A stretch of 61,333 nt of DNA from positions 1 to 61,333 of the forward strand of contig WGLV01000017.1 of the NCBI GenBank assembly GCA_016125385.1, read 5' to 3'. The stretch is from a bacterium (GTDB taxonomy: Bacteria > Hinthialibacterota > Hinthialibacteria > Hinthialibacterales > Hinthialibacteraceae). Of this stretch, positions 1 to 8,621 are shown piece after piece. Both the position numbers and the translations under genes were made by a program. Below the pieces are notes generated by a model that worked only from the letters and a program-made list of their open reading frames with translations, made no database searches and had not been told where the DNA came from. The stretch's first letter is position 1, and each line of letters starts with the position of its first letter.

Positions 1-315
1 ATCAGCATCATTTTGAATTAAGGAGCCAACCAATACGATACGAGTTCCATCGGGAGAATATTTCAAAAAGCGGAAATCTTCGATTAACATTTGATGCCGA
101 AGGAGTTCATGCGTTTCCGCACTAAGAACAAACAGCCCACGGTTGGTCAGCACGGCGATTTCATCACCGCCCGGCGAGTAAGCCGCGTCGTAGACGTAGC
201 CGGTTCCGAATTGTTTATGCCCATCCTCGGCGGTGAAAAACAGGGGGTCGCCCGCCTGCGCGAGCAGCGCCGTCCCGATGAATGCGATCCAGCAAACCAT
301 TGCTCTGACAAACAC
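1..315 (-). CDS. Secreted beta-propeller (WD40/PD40-like) protein, N-terminal part only
   Basis: The minus strand is open without a stop from a GTG at 315 to the window edge (105 codons). The first residues form a short hydrophobic signal peptide (FVRAMVCWIAFIGTALLAQA). The mature part has two propeller-type signatures: AYSPGGDEIAVL and, about 50 residues later, KYSPDGTRIVLVG. The SPDG..I turn is typical of PD40/WD40-like blades. The GTG start is preferred over the ATG at 300 because GGGAG lies nine bases upstream. The protein is probably exported, but the rest is outside the window and no function can be given. It is divergent from the membrane protein gene at 556. Confidence 0.7.
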   Translation of the reverse strand, partial: MFVRAMVCWIAFIGTALLAQAGDPLFFTAEDGHKQFGTGYVYDAAYSPGGDEIAVLTNRGLFVLSAETHELLRHQMLIEDFRFLKYSPDGTRIVLVGSLIQNDAD

Positions 316-555
316 GATATCCGTCTCCCTGCCGGACGCGTGAACGCGCCCTCAATTCGATGAGATCACTGAACCAACGCCAATTATCGACAGGAATACA
401 TAATCATACGCACAGGGAAATGACAAGCGGAAATTTCTCAGACGGCGGCGCCTGCGCCCCCACTCAGACGCTCGTACATTTGTATTTGCTGAAAGAACCT
501 TTATCCTGCAATGACTGATTTTTATTGATCTGAACTGACGAAGCGATAAAAGCCC

Positions 556-2160
556 ATGCCAAGTTCCATCAGCCATGAGCCGAATTCACGAGATTCTCTG
601 GGGCGTATCGTACTCATTTTACTCATCGCGGGAATCGTGCTCCGTGCGGTAAGCCTGTTTCTCCACCCGCTGGTTCCCGGTATTAATGGAGCCTATTACC
701 TCGTTCAGGCCCGCTCCATCCTGCGCGGCGGCGGCCTTGGCATTCCTGACTTTCCCTTGCTCTTTTACATTCAGGCGGGCGCCGGCGCGCTGTTCTCTTT
801 ATTCACCTCGCTGGAAAACGCCCTGCTGTTCACGGTAAAACTCAGCGATTCCATTTTCCCCGCCCTGATCCTGATTCCGGTTTATCTCTTCCTGTTGACG
901 TTTCAGCCGCGCATTCAGACTTCGTCTTCATGGCGGGGCGTCATGCTCTGGGCGGGGCTGTCGGTGATCGCGTCGACCAGCCTGCTTCGCATGATGGGCG
1001 ATTTTCAGAAAAACTCCTTCGCGCTGGTTCTATTTTTCTTCTATTCGTTTTTTCTGTATCGATCCGTGCTCATCCACCAGCGCAAATCGTATTGGCTGAC
1101 CCTGTTGTTCTTCACCCTGATCTGCCTCACTCATCTGGGCGCCACCAGCATGGCGCTTGTGTATACGGCTCTGTTTTTTCTGCTCTACTTTTATTTCAGC
1201 CCCCGCCGCAAGCAGGTATTGATTCTGCTGATCGCGTTGCCGTTTCTGCTCATTCTCGCCCTCGCGCTGGTCGATCGGTTCGATCCGGTGCGGATTGAGA
1301 AAATGCTGTACACCCTCAAAGATCCGCTCCGGCTTTTCGGCCGGCCGGCGTTGTTCGGTGTTCTGGCGGGCATGGGTAGACCTGGTGAAGCCACCGGGTA
1401 CGTGGTGGGTAACATCGCAGGCGTAGCGGGCCTGGTTATCGCGCGGCGCGAATGGGACCGGTTCGATCCCCCCACCCGCGTCCTGCTGATTACATGCAGC
1501 CTGTGCGCTCTTTTTCTGGCGTCTCCGCTGATTCACGGCGACCTGTCGAGCCGCCTCGTCCTGATGGCGTTCGTCCCAGCGTCGATTCCGCTGATCTTCT
1601 GGATGCTGACATCGAAGCGGGGGTATAACCTCGGCAGGATCGTAGTTCTATTGGCGGTAATTCAGGCGCCGTTTCTGCTCTTCTTCATGCCTGCTTCAAT
1701 ATCTCTCGCAGCCTATCAGGAGATGAAAAGTTGCAAGCCGCGGTTGCCCGAAAGCGACGTGTTGATCGTTGCGTCGCACGGGTATGAATGGTGGGCCGCA
1801 TGGACGATGGAGACCAAAATCGCCCAGAGCATGGTCATCGCCCTGAAAATATGGGATCAATACGACGCGGTCTATCAGCTGGAGGTCAAACGACCCATGT
1901 TTCCGGTTCCTCCCGGTCCCGGACCGGGGATGGACGGGCCGGGCGGATCAGGCAGGCCTTTTCCCCCGCCGCCAGGGATGTCTCACCCCGGCGGCCCCGC
2001 CGATCATGGTCAACCGGGGGGAGGCGAATCGTATTTCCCCCAATCGAAACGGCATGAGCCGCTGGAGAACGAAGCGCTTCCTGACAGCATCGAAAGAGAC
2101 GGAGTATTTTATGAGAGCGAAGATATCCGCATCACGCGGCTGAAGCGAGTCAGGGAGTAA
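556..2160 (+). CDS. Polytopic membrane protein, GT-C glycosyltransferase-like, with Pro/Gly-rich tail
   Basis: The 534-residue protein has a short polar N-terminus and then roughly ten hydrophobic segments through about residue 390. The first loop (GINGAYYLVQARSILRGG) resembles the early lumenal/periplasmic loop of GT-C (ArnT/PMT/OST-like) glycosyltransferases, where an acidic residue is usual; here the position is Asn-Gly. Those enzymes move sugars from polyprenyl-phosphate donors. After the last membrane segment there is a soluble tail. Around residues 448-495 it is very rich in Pro and Gly (for example VPPGPGPGMDGPGG), and it ends in a charged stretch. No strong ribosome site precedes the ATG. 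The GT-C assignment rests on topology and one loop, so a transporter or polymerase-like role is not excluded. Confidence 0.6.
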   Translation: MPSSISHEPNSRDSLGRIVLILLIAGIVLRAVSLFLHPLVPGINGAYYLVQARSILRGGGLGIPDFPLLFYIQAGAGALFSLFTSLENALLFTVKLSDSIFPALILIPVYLFLLTFQPRIQTSSSWRGVMLWAGLSVIASTSLLRMMGDFQKNSFALVLFFFYSFFLYRSVLIHQRKSYWLTLLFFTLICLTHLGATSMALVYTALFFLLYFYFSPRRKQVLILLIALPFLLILALALVDRFDPVRIEKMLYTLKDPLRLFGRPALFGVLAGMGRPGEATGYVVGNIAGVAGLVIARREWDRFDPPTRVLLITCSLCALFLASPLIHGDLSSRLVLMAFVPASIPLIFWMLTSKRGYNLGRIVVLLAVIQAPFLLFFMPASISLAAYQEMKSCKPRLPESDVLIVASHGYEWWAAWTMETKIAQSMVIALKIWDQYDAVYQLEVKRPMFPVPPGPGPGMDGPGGSGRPFPPPPGMSHPGGPADHGQPGGGESYFPQSKRHEPLENEALPDSIERDGVFYESEDIRITRLKRVRE

Positions 2161-2167
2161 GTGGTCA

Positions 2168-2186
2168 AAAACAAAGCGCGCCGAAC
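2168..2186 (+). repeat. att-like direct repeat, distal copy (tRNA-Arg 3' end)
   Basis: The sequence aaaacaaagcgcgccgaac is identical to 8369-8387, where it covers the last ten bases of tRNA-Arg(ACG) plus nine flanking bases. Here no tRNA body is attached. The two copies have the same orientation and bracket the AT-rich giant gene. This is the pattern left when an element integrates at the 3' end of a tRNA. Confidence 0.65.
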
Positions 2187-2593
2187 CACTTTTCGGAATA
2201 CGCCTTGCCTTTTTTATTCATAAAAGAATTTTTTTCTATTCGTCTGATTCCATTTCTCTCATTCCAATAATTTGCGCAAATTTTAAGAAACTTTTCCTGT
2301 CGATGCGTCCAAGCATTTGCGTCGTACGCACGCGCCATTCCGGTGGACCGTTGAATGTCCCTGTTTCATCAAACCATTGAGTGAATATCTTTTACAATTA
2401 AACGTCCGTATCTATTTCGTTGAGCGTCCTGGACAGCAAAACATTATGCCAAGCCGCATGAGCAGAGCATAAAAGGAGCAGATTTTATGTAAAATTTTTC
2501 TTGAAATGGCTCTGTACTTCTGTTAGCGTCGATTTAGAAAGATCGGATACCGCAAGAATGCCGCCGTAAAAAGAAAACGATTCCGGAGGAACA
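2187..2593. other. AT-rich non-coding leader upstream of the giant gene
   Basis: This stretch has no convincing coding frame, RNA fold or terminator that I can see. It is AT-rich like the gene after it and is likely to hold that gene's promoter, but I cannot point to confident -35/-10 boxes. Confidence 0.35.
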
Positions 2594-5500
2594 ATGGATT
2601 ATCTAAAATCATTATTTATCAGTATATTATGTCTGTTTTGTACTATTTCCGCTTATTCACAAGTAACGGTTACAGTGAACGGGGCCGCCGGTGAAGATTT
2701 TGATTCGAGGCCGGGCGAAGATACCGGGCTTCCAGAAGACGATCGGATATATGAGACGCTAGGTGCGGCTGTTTCAGACCTGGAGCAACATTTTAATGGT
2801 GGAAAAATCATCCTCGATTCTCCATCCAAAATTGATCCTTTTTTATATGACAGTATTCATTCTAACATCCAAATTGTTGGAATCACCGGGCGCAACAGGT
2901 TGGATTCGAACGGTATCATTGGAATCGAGGGAGGCGAAATCGATATTGATAACGTCATTTTAGATGAATCAAGAATTTATGTGTATGCCAATTCTAAAGT
3001 CAAGTTAGAGAACTGTTTTTTAACTGGGCTAGTGGACAATCAGGGTGGAATTCGAATTAAGGATAATAATACCCACATTGAGGTCAATAACACCATTTTT
3101 GAGAAATGCCGTCTTGCTGTTGAAGTGGCCGAATTTAGCGCTGATACCGTCATACATAATTCAACTTTCACCAATTGCACAAGTCACGCCATTGTCGACA
3201 AGCATTCGCAAGGAACATCAGAATTCGATTCATTATTCATTCAAGGCGGCGGAACAGGAATACAAATATCCAGCGGAGCTAAAACCGCAACAAATATCTT
3301 AAGTTCTACTATCGTTAATATGAATACGAATGGAATCGAATTAGTGGCCGCGGCCAATGTCAAAATCTCCAATTGCAACATCCAGAACGCCAGCAACCAG
3401 GGCGTCTATTTTGACCAGGTTTCAGACGCGACTTTGGAGCACTGTAAAATATCTCAATGCGGAGACAATTTACAAAATCTGCCTTTTGCGCTTCCCACTG
3501 CAGGAGGAATCGGCGGGAAGCGGATCGAGAATTTTTTATCTATAAAAAATTGCACTGTTTCCAACAATCCAGGGTCAGGTATTCACTTTCAATTCTCTAA
3601 TCAGATCGTTATTCAAGATTGTATTGTAAACAGCAATAAAAAAAGCGGTATCCGTATCGAAGATGTTACCAGCGCACAGTTAATTAACGATGTTGCGCGA
3701 GAAAATATTACTGGTCCGAATAATTTGCATGGAGGAGGGATTTGCCTTTTACGCGTCCACAACTCGCTCATTGAAAAAGCGACAATAGAACTCAACACAG
3801 CCAGCGTGGGGCATGGAGGGGGCGTCTATGCCAGCGAGACAAATGCAACATTCATAGACAATCAAATAATGCAAAATAAATCTCAAAACAATGGAGGCGG
3901 GTGCGCGTTAGAGAACCAGTGCGAATCCTCCTTTGAAAGCAATACATTCAGAGAAAATCAAGCGGGCCTAAATGGCGGGGGCTTATTCAATAATGGAGGA
4001 ATCATCCAGATAAAATCTTCCATTTTTACCCAAAACCATTGTGATAATAATGGAGGTGGAATTTGTTTGATTGACATGCATACGGCTCGCACGGACATAA
4101 TCGACAGCCAATATATTTCAAATACTTCCTTTCAAAATGGAGGCGGTATTTATGTCGGTGGGCAAAGTTCGAATGGCATTGTCATCGGTTCGAAAACCAA
4201 CAATTTGATAAAACAAAATAAAGCAAAGCGGAATGGCGGAGGCATCTGTTTTGAAAATGTTGAATCATCTAATGTCGGCGTTTTCATTAGCGCCGGCGAC
4301 AAAAAGACTGCAAGTCCTTTAAATTTTATCGGCAATGAAGCCGAAGGCGGAAGCGGAGGAGGCGTTTTTATCAATAAATGCAAATCAATTGATCTCGATG
4401 GCGGCAATAATTTCTATAAAAACAAAGCCAATGGCGATAGTCCTCTTATGGATAAATCAATCGCCCGTGCAGGGAATGGAGGTGGACTCGCGGTTGAAAA
4501 TTCGACAGATATTATCATAGGGAATTCTACTTTTGGCAACGATGACCAAAATCAAGGGAATGGCAATATCGCGAAAAATAACGGCGGAGGTTTTTATGTT
4601 TATCGCTCTACTATATTCTTTGGTGGCGGAGCGACTGGAGTGGGAGGGCCGGTTTGTGGAAATGAAGCAATGCTTGGTAATGGAGGAGGCATCGCGATTG
4701 TGGAATCCAGCGAGGCTCCTCTCGTCAACAATCAATTGGGATTGGTTTCAATTACGCTGCATGTCATCAAACAAAATAAAGCGACTGCTCCAATACCTCA
4801 AGGAATTCAAGCCTACCAATCTCATGTCGGCAATGGCGGGGGCATATCTATAACGGTAAATTCGAGCAACGTTGTTTTAGATGGCGGCCGTAACTTTCAA
4901 CTAATTATTGGCAGCGATCTTAGAGGAGGGAAAAATATCAATCTTGATGAAGGAAACCAGGCTTCCGCAAATGGCGGAGGAATATTCGTGGAAAGTTCAA
5001 ATCCCGTTATTAAAAATGCTTTTATATTCGCCAATATAAGCAAAAATGGATGCGGCGGCGGAATCGCATTCATGGGGAAAGTTCCATTTGATCTTCTTAT
5101 TCCTGATTATCCAAACGCCATTTTAAAAGACAGCATAATACAAGCGAATAAAGCGATAGCTGTGCGTCCCGCTGTCCCTGACACGCTTAGAACAGACTCT
5201 CTTGTTGGAAACGGGGGAGGAATAGCTTGTTTATTGAACGCCAATGATGTCATTATTGCAGGATGTTTAATCGGTCCCGCAACAGATGAAAAGGAGGATA
5301 TCCAACCAATAAAGGGCAACATGGCTGAAAATAATGGAGGAGGTATTTATACATTTTCGTCTTTGCCAACATTGTCGGCTTCTATTTCTACAAAAACAAC
5401 CGCTTTGGTTGTTCACCACAACAATGCGAAAGGTTCAGGCGGGGGCGTCGCAATCCGGGATGAAAGCAAAGACGCTGTTTTGCCATTAATTATAAAAGGA

Positions 5501-8083
5501 ACAATAATCACAAAAAATAGCGCTGAAGAATCTGGCGGGGGAGTCGCAATATTAGATGAAGCCAACGATGCAAATGTTGAAGAAGCGAATATAGAATCGA
5601 ATATCGCTCAGAAAGATGGAGGTGGAATTTATATACGACGATCTAACCCTGATTTAGGAAATTCTCAAAATTCTTTAAATTTTTTTCTACATGATACGAA
5701 ATTGGCTATACAGCAAAATCACTCAATCAATGGGGACGGGGGTGGGATTGCGATAGAAAATGACAGCGAAGATGACGAATCTTTTCTGGAAATACAAGGG
5801 GCTGTAATAAAGAACAATATTGCAGAAAATGGAAATGGAGGGGGCCTCGCCTTTCTTAATGGCAGTCACAATGTAAAACTGGAATATTGTCTCATCGGAA
5901 TTGATGAGAACGGGAATAAAGCAGGAAATGAAGCGATGAAAGGCGCTGGCGGAGGAATATATATAAACAATTCATTGCCTTTCATCGGAGGAGAAAGAAT
6001 CCCGCTACCTCCACTAGGGCGATTCCCCCGCATGTCCGTTAATACTATTTCTTTCAATTCCGCCCGAAATGGCGGCGGAATTGGTTTATCAAATGCCTTG
6101 GCTGGACGTATATTAGGCAATGATATAACAAAAAATCGAGCACTAAATATGGGAGGCGGCGTATATTGTTCCGCGGCATCTTCAATGATTGGTCCAGTGA
6201 ATCCACCCCCTCTTCCTTTTTCGGATTTTCTTCAGGGCGGTAATTTTATATCTGAAAATTCGGCCCAAATTGGCGGAGGCATTGCTTTGACGGATAGAGC
6301 AACTCCTCAAATTCGCTGGAATGTAATCAATAATAACACTGTAACCGGTGGGGCTGGAGCCACTGGAGGCATTTATACTACGGGTGAAGGCACAAATCCC
6401 GAAATCACAAATTGCGACATTCTCTCAAATGAGGATGATGGAATTCGATCAATCAACGGCAGCAAACCATTAATACAAAATAATATTATAGATTCAAACG
6501 GGGGATATGGTTTAACAGCATCTCTGCTCGATGTATTAAAGAATGGAGGAGATTTTGCCGGCAATTGCCTTCACAAAAATGGGAAAGGCGCATTTGGTCC
6601 TGATACAAAAAATATGCTCATGCCATTTAGCCAGGAGAAAGCGAATTTTGGGCAAGATCCTGTTTTTTTAAATCGGCCCCTTCAAGATTATCGATTAACA
6701 GAAAACTCCCCCTGTTCACCGGGGAATTCTCCTCCCGGAACAAAATTAATCGGCGCATGGCCGGGACCAATTGTCCAGATGCCAACTCAAGAATTAGCAA
6801 TTAACGCTCAATACCACGATGCGGATTTTGGAGATATCAATGGAGATGGATTAATCGATTTGGCCGTATCAACCACCGGCAAAGATTTCATTCTTTTGAA
6901 TTCAGGATTGAATAATTTTGAGGAAAGCATCCTCATTCAAATAACTCCCGACGCAGTCGATCACAGCCGAGCCATCGAACTGGGAGATATTGATGGAGAC
7001 GGCGATCTTGATGTTGTAATCGCTGATGCCGTCAAGGATATACTGGCCATCAATTCCGGAGATGAATTTATTGATGCTTCAGATTCTCTTGCATCTTCTG
7101 GATCATCAAATAATGTGAAAATGGCGGATATGAATAATTCAGGAGCATTGGATATTCTTTTCGCGAAAACGACCGAGAATGTACTGTATATTGGAGATGG
7201 AAAAGGTAATTTTACTTTGGCGTCCAGTAATCTTGGAAATGAATCCAGAAATACTAATGACATAGGCATAGGAGATCTCGATGCGGATGGAGATTTAGAT
7301 CTCTATATAGCCAATACCGGTCAAGATTCTGTTTTACTCAATGATGGCAATGGTTTTTTCACTGCTGGCCCAACTCCGCCTTACGCTTTGGAGAGCGAGT
7401 GCGTTACATTAGGAGATGTAGACGAAGATGGCGATCTAGACGTATTTGTGGCTGGTTCTATAGAAAAAGCGCTGCTCATCAATCAGGGCAATGCGACTTT
7501 CACGGACTTTTCCACGAACTTGCCCCAATTTCAAACGGAAATTATCGACGCTGATTTCGCTGATTTAAACAATGATGGCAAATTGGATATTCTGATCGCA
7601 TTGAGCCACGAAAGAGCTGTTTTTATAAACAACGGAGAGTTATCTTTTTCAGAAGATATTTCAAAATCCACATCCAGCGAGATGTACGTACAGTCTGATG
7701 CTGCTGATATTGATGGAGACGGAATTTTAAACTCTGTTTATGTTCATGAGACCGGACTTCAGTTTGTGGATTACTATTACTTGAGCCAAACGCATGAATT
7801 TCCTGTTATATTCACAGCACCTTACCAAGTTCCCTCGAGTGGTTTAATCAGTCTGACGAAAACAGGATATTTTCCGAGTATCCGTAATTCAGATATTAGA
7901 ATAGATGATCGTAACATAAAGAATTTTTTAGTAAACATTTCTCAATTGTCCGCAAAAATTCCGGACGGCTTCAGAAATGGAGAATATGTCATGGAATTAT
8001 TTAAAAATAATAAACGAACAGACTCTACAACAATCAGAGTAGGAGATCTGATTGTCAATGTCGATCAATGGTGGAAATACTGA
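2594..8083 (+). CDS. Giant secreted parallel beta-helix / FG-GAP (VCBS) repeat protein
   Basis: The 1829-residue product starts after a strong ribosome site (GGAGGAACA-ATG) with a signal peptide ending near residue 22 (TISAYS-Q). Residues ~40-1350 are a right-handed beta-helix region. About 25 turns carry xGGG[IVLF], mostly NGGGI, in the style of chlamydial Pmp and NosD-like proteins. Residues ~1355-1395 (DYRLTENSPC...IGAWPG) match the usual end cap of these helices. Residues ~1405-1725 contain seven calcium-binding FG-GAP/VCBS loops (DINGDGLIDL, DIDGDGDLDV, DLDADGDLDL, DVDEDGDLDV and others). The last ~100 residues look like an IPT/TIG-type beta-sandwich (AKIPDGFRNGEYVMEL). No membrane anchor, LPXTG motif or T9SS tail is obvious. 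Likely role: surface adhesion or carbohydrate interaction. Base composition is foreign to the neighbours and the gene sits alone within the tRNA-bounded segment. Confidence 0.85.
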   Translation: MDYLKSLFISILCLFCTISAYSQVTVTVNGAAGEDFDSRPGEDTGLPEDDRIYETLGAAVSDLEQHFNGGKIILDSPSKIDPFLYDSIHSNIQIVGITGRNRLDSNGIIGIEGGEIDIDNVILDESRIYVYANSKVKLENCFLTGLVDNQGGIRIKDNNTHIEVNNTIFEKCRLAVEVAEFSADTVIHNSTFTNCTSHAIVDKHSQGTSEFDSLFIQGGGTGIQISSGAKTATNILSSTIVNMNTNGIELVAAANVKISNCNIQNASNQGVYFDQVSDATLEHCKISQCGDNLQNLPFALPTAGGIGGKRIENFLSIKNCTVSNNPGSGIHFQFSNQIVIQDCIVNSNKKSGIRIEDVTSAQLINDVARENITGPNNLHGGGICLLRVHNSLIEKATIELNTASVGHGGGVYASETNATFIDNQIMQNKSQNNGGGCALENQCESSFESNTFRENQAGLNGGGLFNNGGIIQIKSSIFTQNHCDNNGGGICLIDMHTARTDIIDSQYISNTSFQNGGGIYVGGQSSNGIVIGSKTNNLIKQNKAKRNGGGICFENVESSNVGVFISAGDKKTASPLNFIGNEAEGGSGGGVFINKCKSIDLDGGNNFYKNKANGDSPLMDKSIARAGNGGGLAVENSTDIIIGNSTFGNDDQNQGNGNIAKNNGGGFYVYRSTIFFGGGATGVGGPVCGNEAMLGNGGGIAIVESSEAPLVNNQLGLVSITLHVIKQNKATAPIPQGIQAYQSHVGNGGGISITVNSSNVVLDGGRNFQLIIGSDLRGGKNINLDEGNQASANGGGIFVESSNPVIKNAFIFANISKNGCGGGIAFMGKVPFDLLIPDYPNAILKDSIIQANKAIAVRPAVPDTLRTDSLVGNGGGIACLLNANDVIIAGCLIGPATDEKEDIQPIKGNMAENNGGGIYTFSSLPTLSASISTKTTALVVHHNNAKGSGGGVAIRDESKDAVLPLIIKGTIITKNSAEESGGGVAILDEANDANVEEANIESNIAQKDGGGIYIRRSNPDLGNSQNSLNFFLHDTKLAIQQNHSINGDGGGIAIENDSEDDESFLEIQGAVIKNNIAENGNGGGLAFLNGSHNVKLEYCLIGIDENGNKAGNEAMKGAGGGIYINNSLPFIGGERIPLPPLGRFPRMSVNTISFNSARNGGGIGLSNALAGRILGNDITKNRALNMGGGVYCSAASSMIGPVNPPPLPFSDFLQGGNFISENSAQIGGGIALTDRATPQIRWNVINNNTVTGGAGATGGIYTTGEGTNPEITNCDILSNEDDGIRSINGSKPLIQNNIIDSNGGYGLTASLLDVLKNGGDFAGNCLHKNGKGAFGPDTKNMLMPFSQEKANFGQDPVFLNRPLQDYRLTENSPCSPGNSPPGTKLIGAWPGPIVQMPTQELAINAQYHDADFGDINGDGLIDLAVSTTGKDFILLNSGLNNFEESILIQITPDAVDHSRAIELGDIDGDGDLDVVIADAVKDILAINSGDEFIDASDSLASSGSSNNVKMADMNNSGALDILFAKTTENVLYIGDGKGNFTLASSNLGNESRNTNDIGIGDLDADGDLDLYIANTGQDSVLLNDGNGFFTAGPTPPYALESECVTLGDVDEDGDLDVFVAGSIEKALLINQGNATFTDFSTNLPQFQTEIIDADFADLNNDGKLDILIALSHERAVFINNGELSFSEDISKSTSSEMYVQSDAADIDGDGILNSVYVHETGLQFVDYYYLSQTHEFPVIFTAPYQVPSSGLISLTKTGYFPSIRNSDIRIDDRNIKNFLVNISQLSAKIPDGFRNGEYVMELFKNNKRTDSTTIRVGDLIVNVDQWWKY

Positions 8084-8117
8084 ATCATATTATTCCGGTT
8101 TCATGCAAAAATTTTCT

Positions 8118-8235
8118 GATCCAGTTGAAGTGAGAGTTCCAGCGTTGTTTTTATGCTTATGAATCGTGTGAATAAACGATTACGCTCGTTTCTTCAAACA
8201 TTTGAGGATACGCCCAAGGGTAGTCCAAGGAGCTC
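8118..8235 (+). repeat. Dispersed repeat, copy 1 (imperfect hairpin at 8170-8195)
   Basis: About 118 bases match 61213-61329 in the same orientation, starting with an identical 21-base block at gatccagttgaagtgagag. Over the first ~80 bases the copies differ at about 13 positions. A 10-bp stem (gaataaacga / tcgtttcttc) has one mismatch here and is perfect in the other copy. No reading frame is shared, so this is probably a small non-autonomous element or the end of an insertion sequence. Confidence 0.7.
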
Positions 8236-8368
8236 ATTGAATCACCTTGAACGATCCAGGAAGGTAGAATTTATATCTCGATAGAACTCGTCTCTGCTTA
8301 AGAATTCGCTTTTCATCTGTGTACAATTTTGTGTACACCCCAATTCCGCAAATCAGCTGACTCCAGAC

Positions 8369-8387
8369 AAAACAAAGCGCGCCGAAC
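8369..8387 (+). repeat. att-like direct repeat, tRNA-proximal copy
   Basis: The 19 bases are identical to 2168-2186. Bases 8378-8387 are the final ten bases of the tRNA-Arg gene read on the minus strand; the other nine lie just beyond its 3' end. Integration here would leave the tRNA intact, as is usual for tRNA-targeting recombinases. Confidence 0.65.
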
Positions 8388-8451
8388 AGGATTCGAACCT
8401 GTAACCTCCTGATCCGTAGTCAGGTGCTCTATCCAATTGAGCCATCGGCGC
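8378..8451 (-). tRNA. tRNA-Arg, anticodon ACG
   Basis: The minus strand folds as a standard 74-base tRNA. The acceptor stem is GCGCCGA/TCGGCGC with discriminator G. The D-arm is in GGCTCAATTGGATAGAGC. The anticodon arm is CCTGA-CTACGGA-TCAGG with ACG at the wobble-to-third positions. The variable region is AGGTT, and the T-arm is ACAGG-TTCGAAT-CCTGT. CCA is not encoded. ACG (read as ICG) decodes CGN arginine codons. Its 3' end overlaps the putative attachment repeat. Confidence 0.97.
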
Positions 8452-8621
8452 GTGTGTTTCCGTCTATGTACAGGATGAGAATTATATCCACCTGCCGCCC
8501 GCTCTCCAAGTGCCTCGCGCGTTTCCAGCCGGGTTTTTCAGGTTGAAATCATGCGCATGGCTCTTTGGTTCAGCCAGGCCCAAGAAACTACTCATTTCAT
8601 CCTCTAGTCGCTCGACTTAAA

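Larger units (their letters stand above)
2168..8387. mobile_element. Putative 6.2 kb tRNA-Arg genomic island carrying one giant surface protein
   Basis: Three things define it. A 19-bp direct repeat lies at both ends. The right copy coincides with the 3' end of tRNA-Arg(ACG). Everything between is strikingly AT-rich: the 60 bases at 3001-3060 have 23 G+C, while the 60 bases at 10801-10860 have 39. The only gene is the 1829-residue beta-helix/FG-GAP protein. No integrase, transposase or replication gene is visible, so the segment is either a remnant or a passive cargo island mobilised in trans. The dispersed repeat at 8118 also lies inside it. The boundary assignment is inference. Confidence 0.5.

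Noticed and set aside
2594-8083. Autotransporter or T9SS secretion of the giant protein
   Set aside because: There is no C-terminal beta-barrel of about 300 residues and no typical T9SS tail; the end looks like a TIG-type domain.
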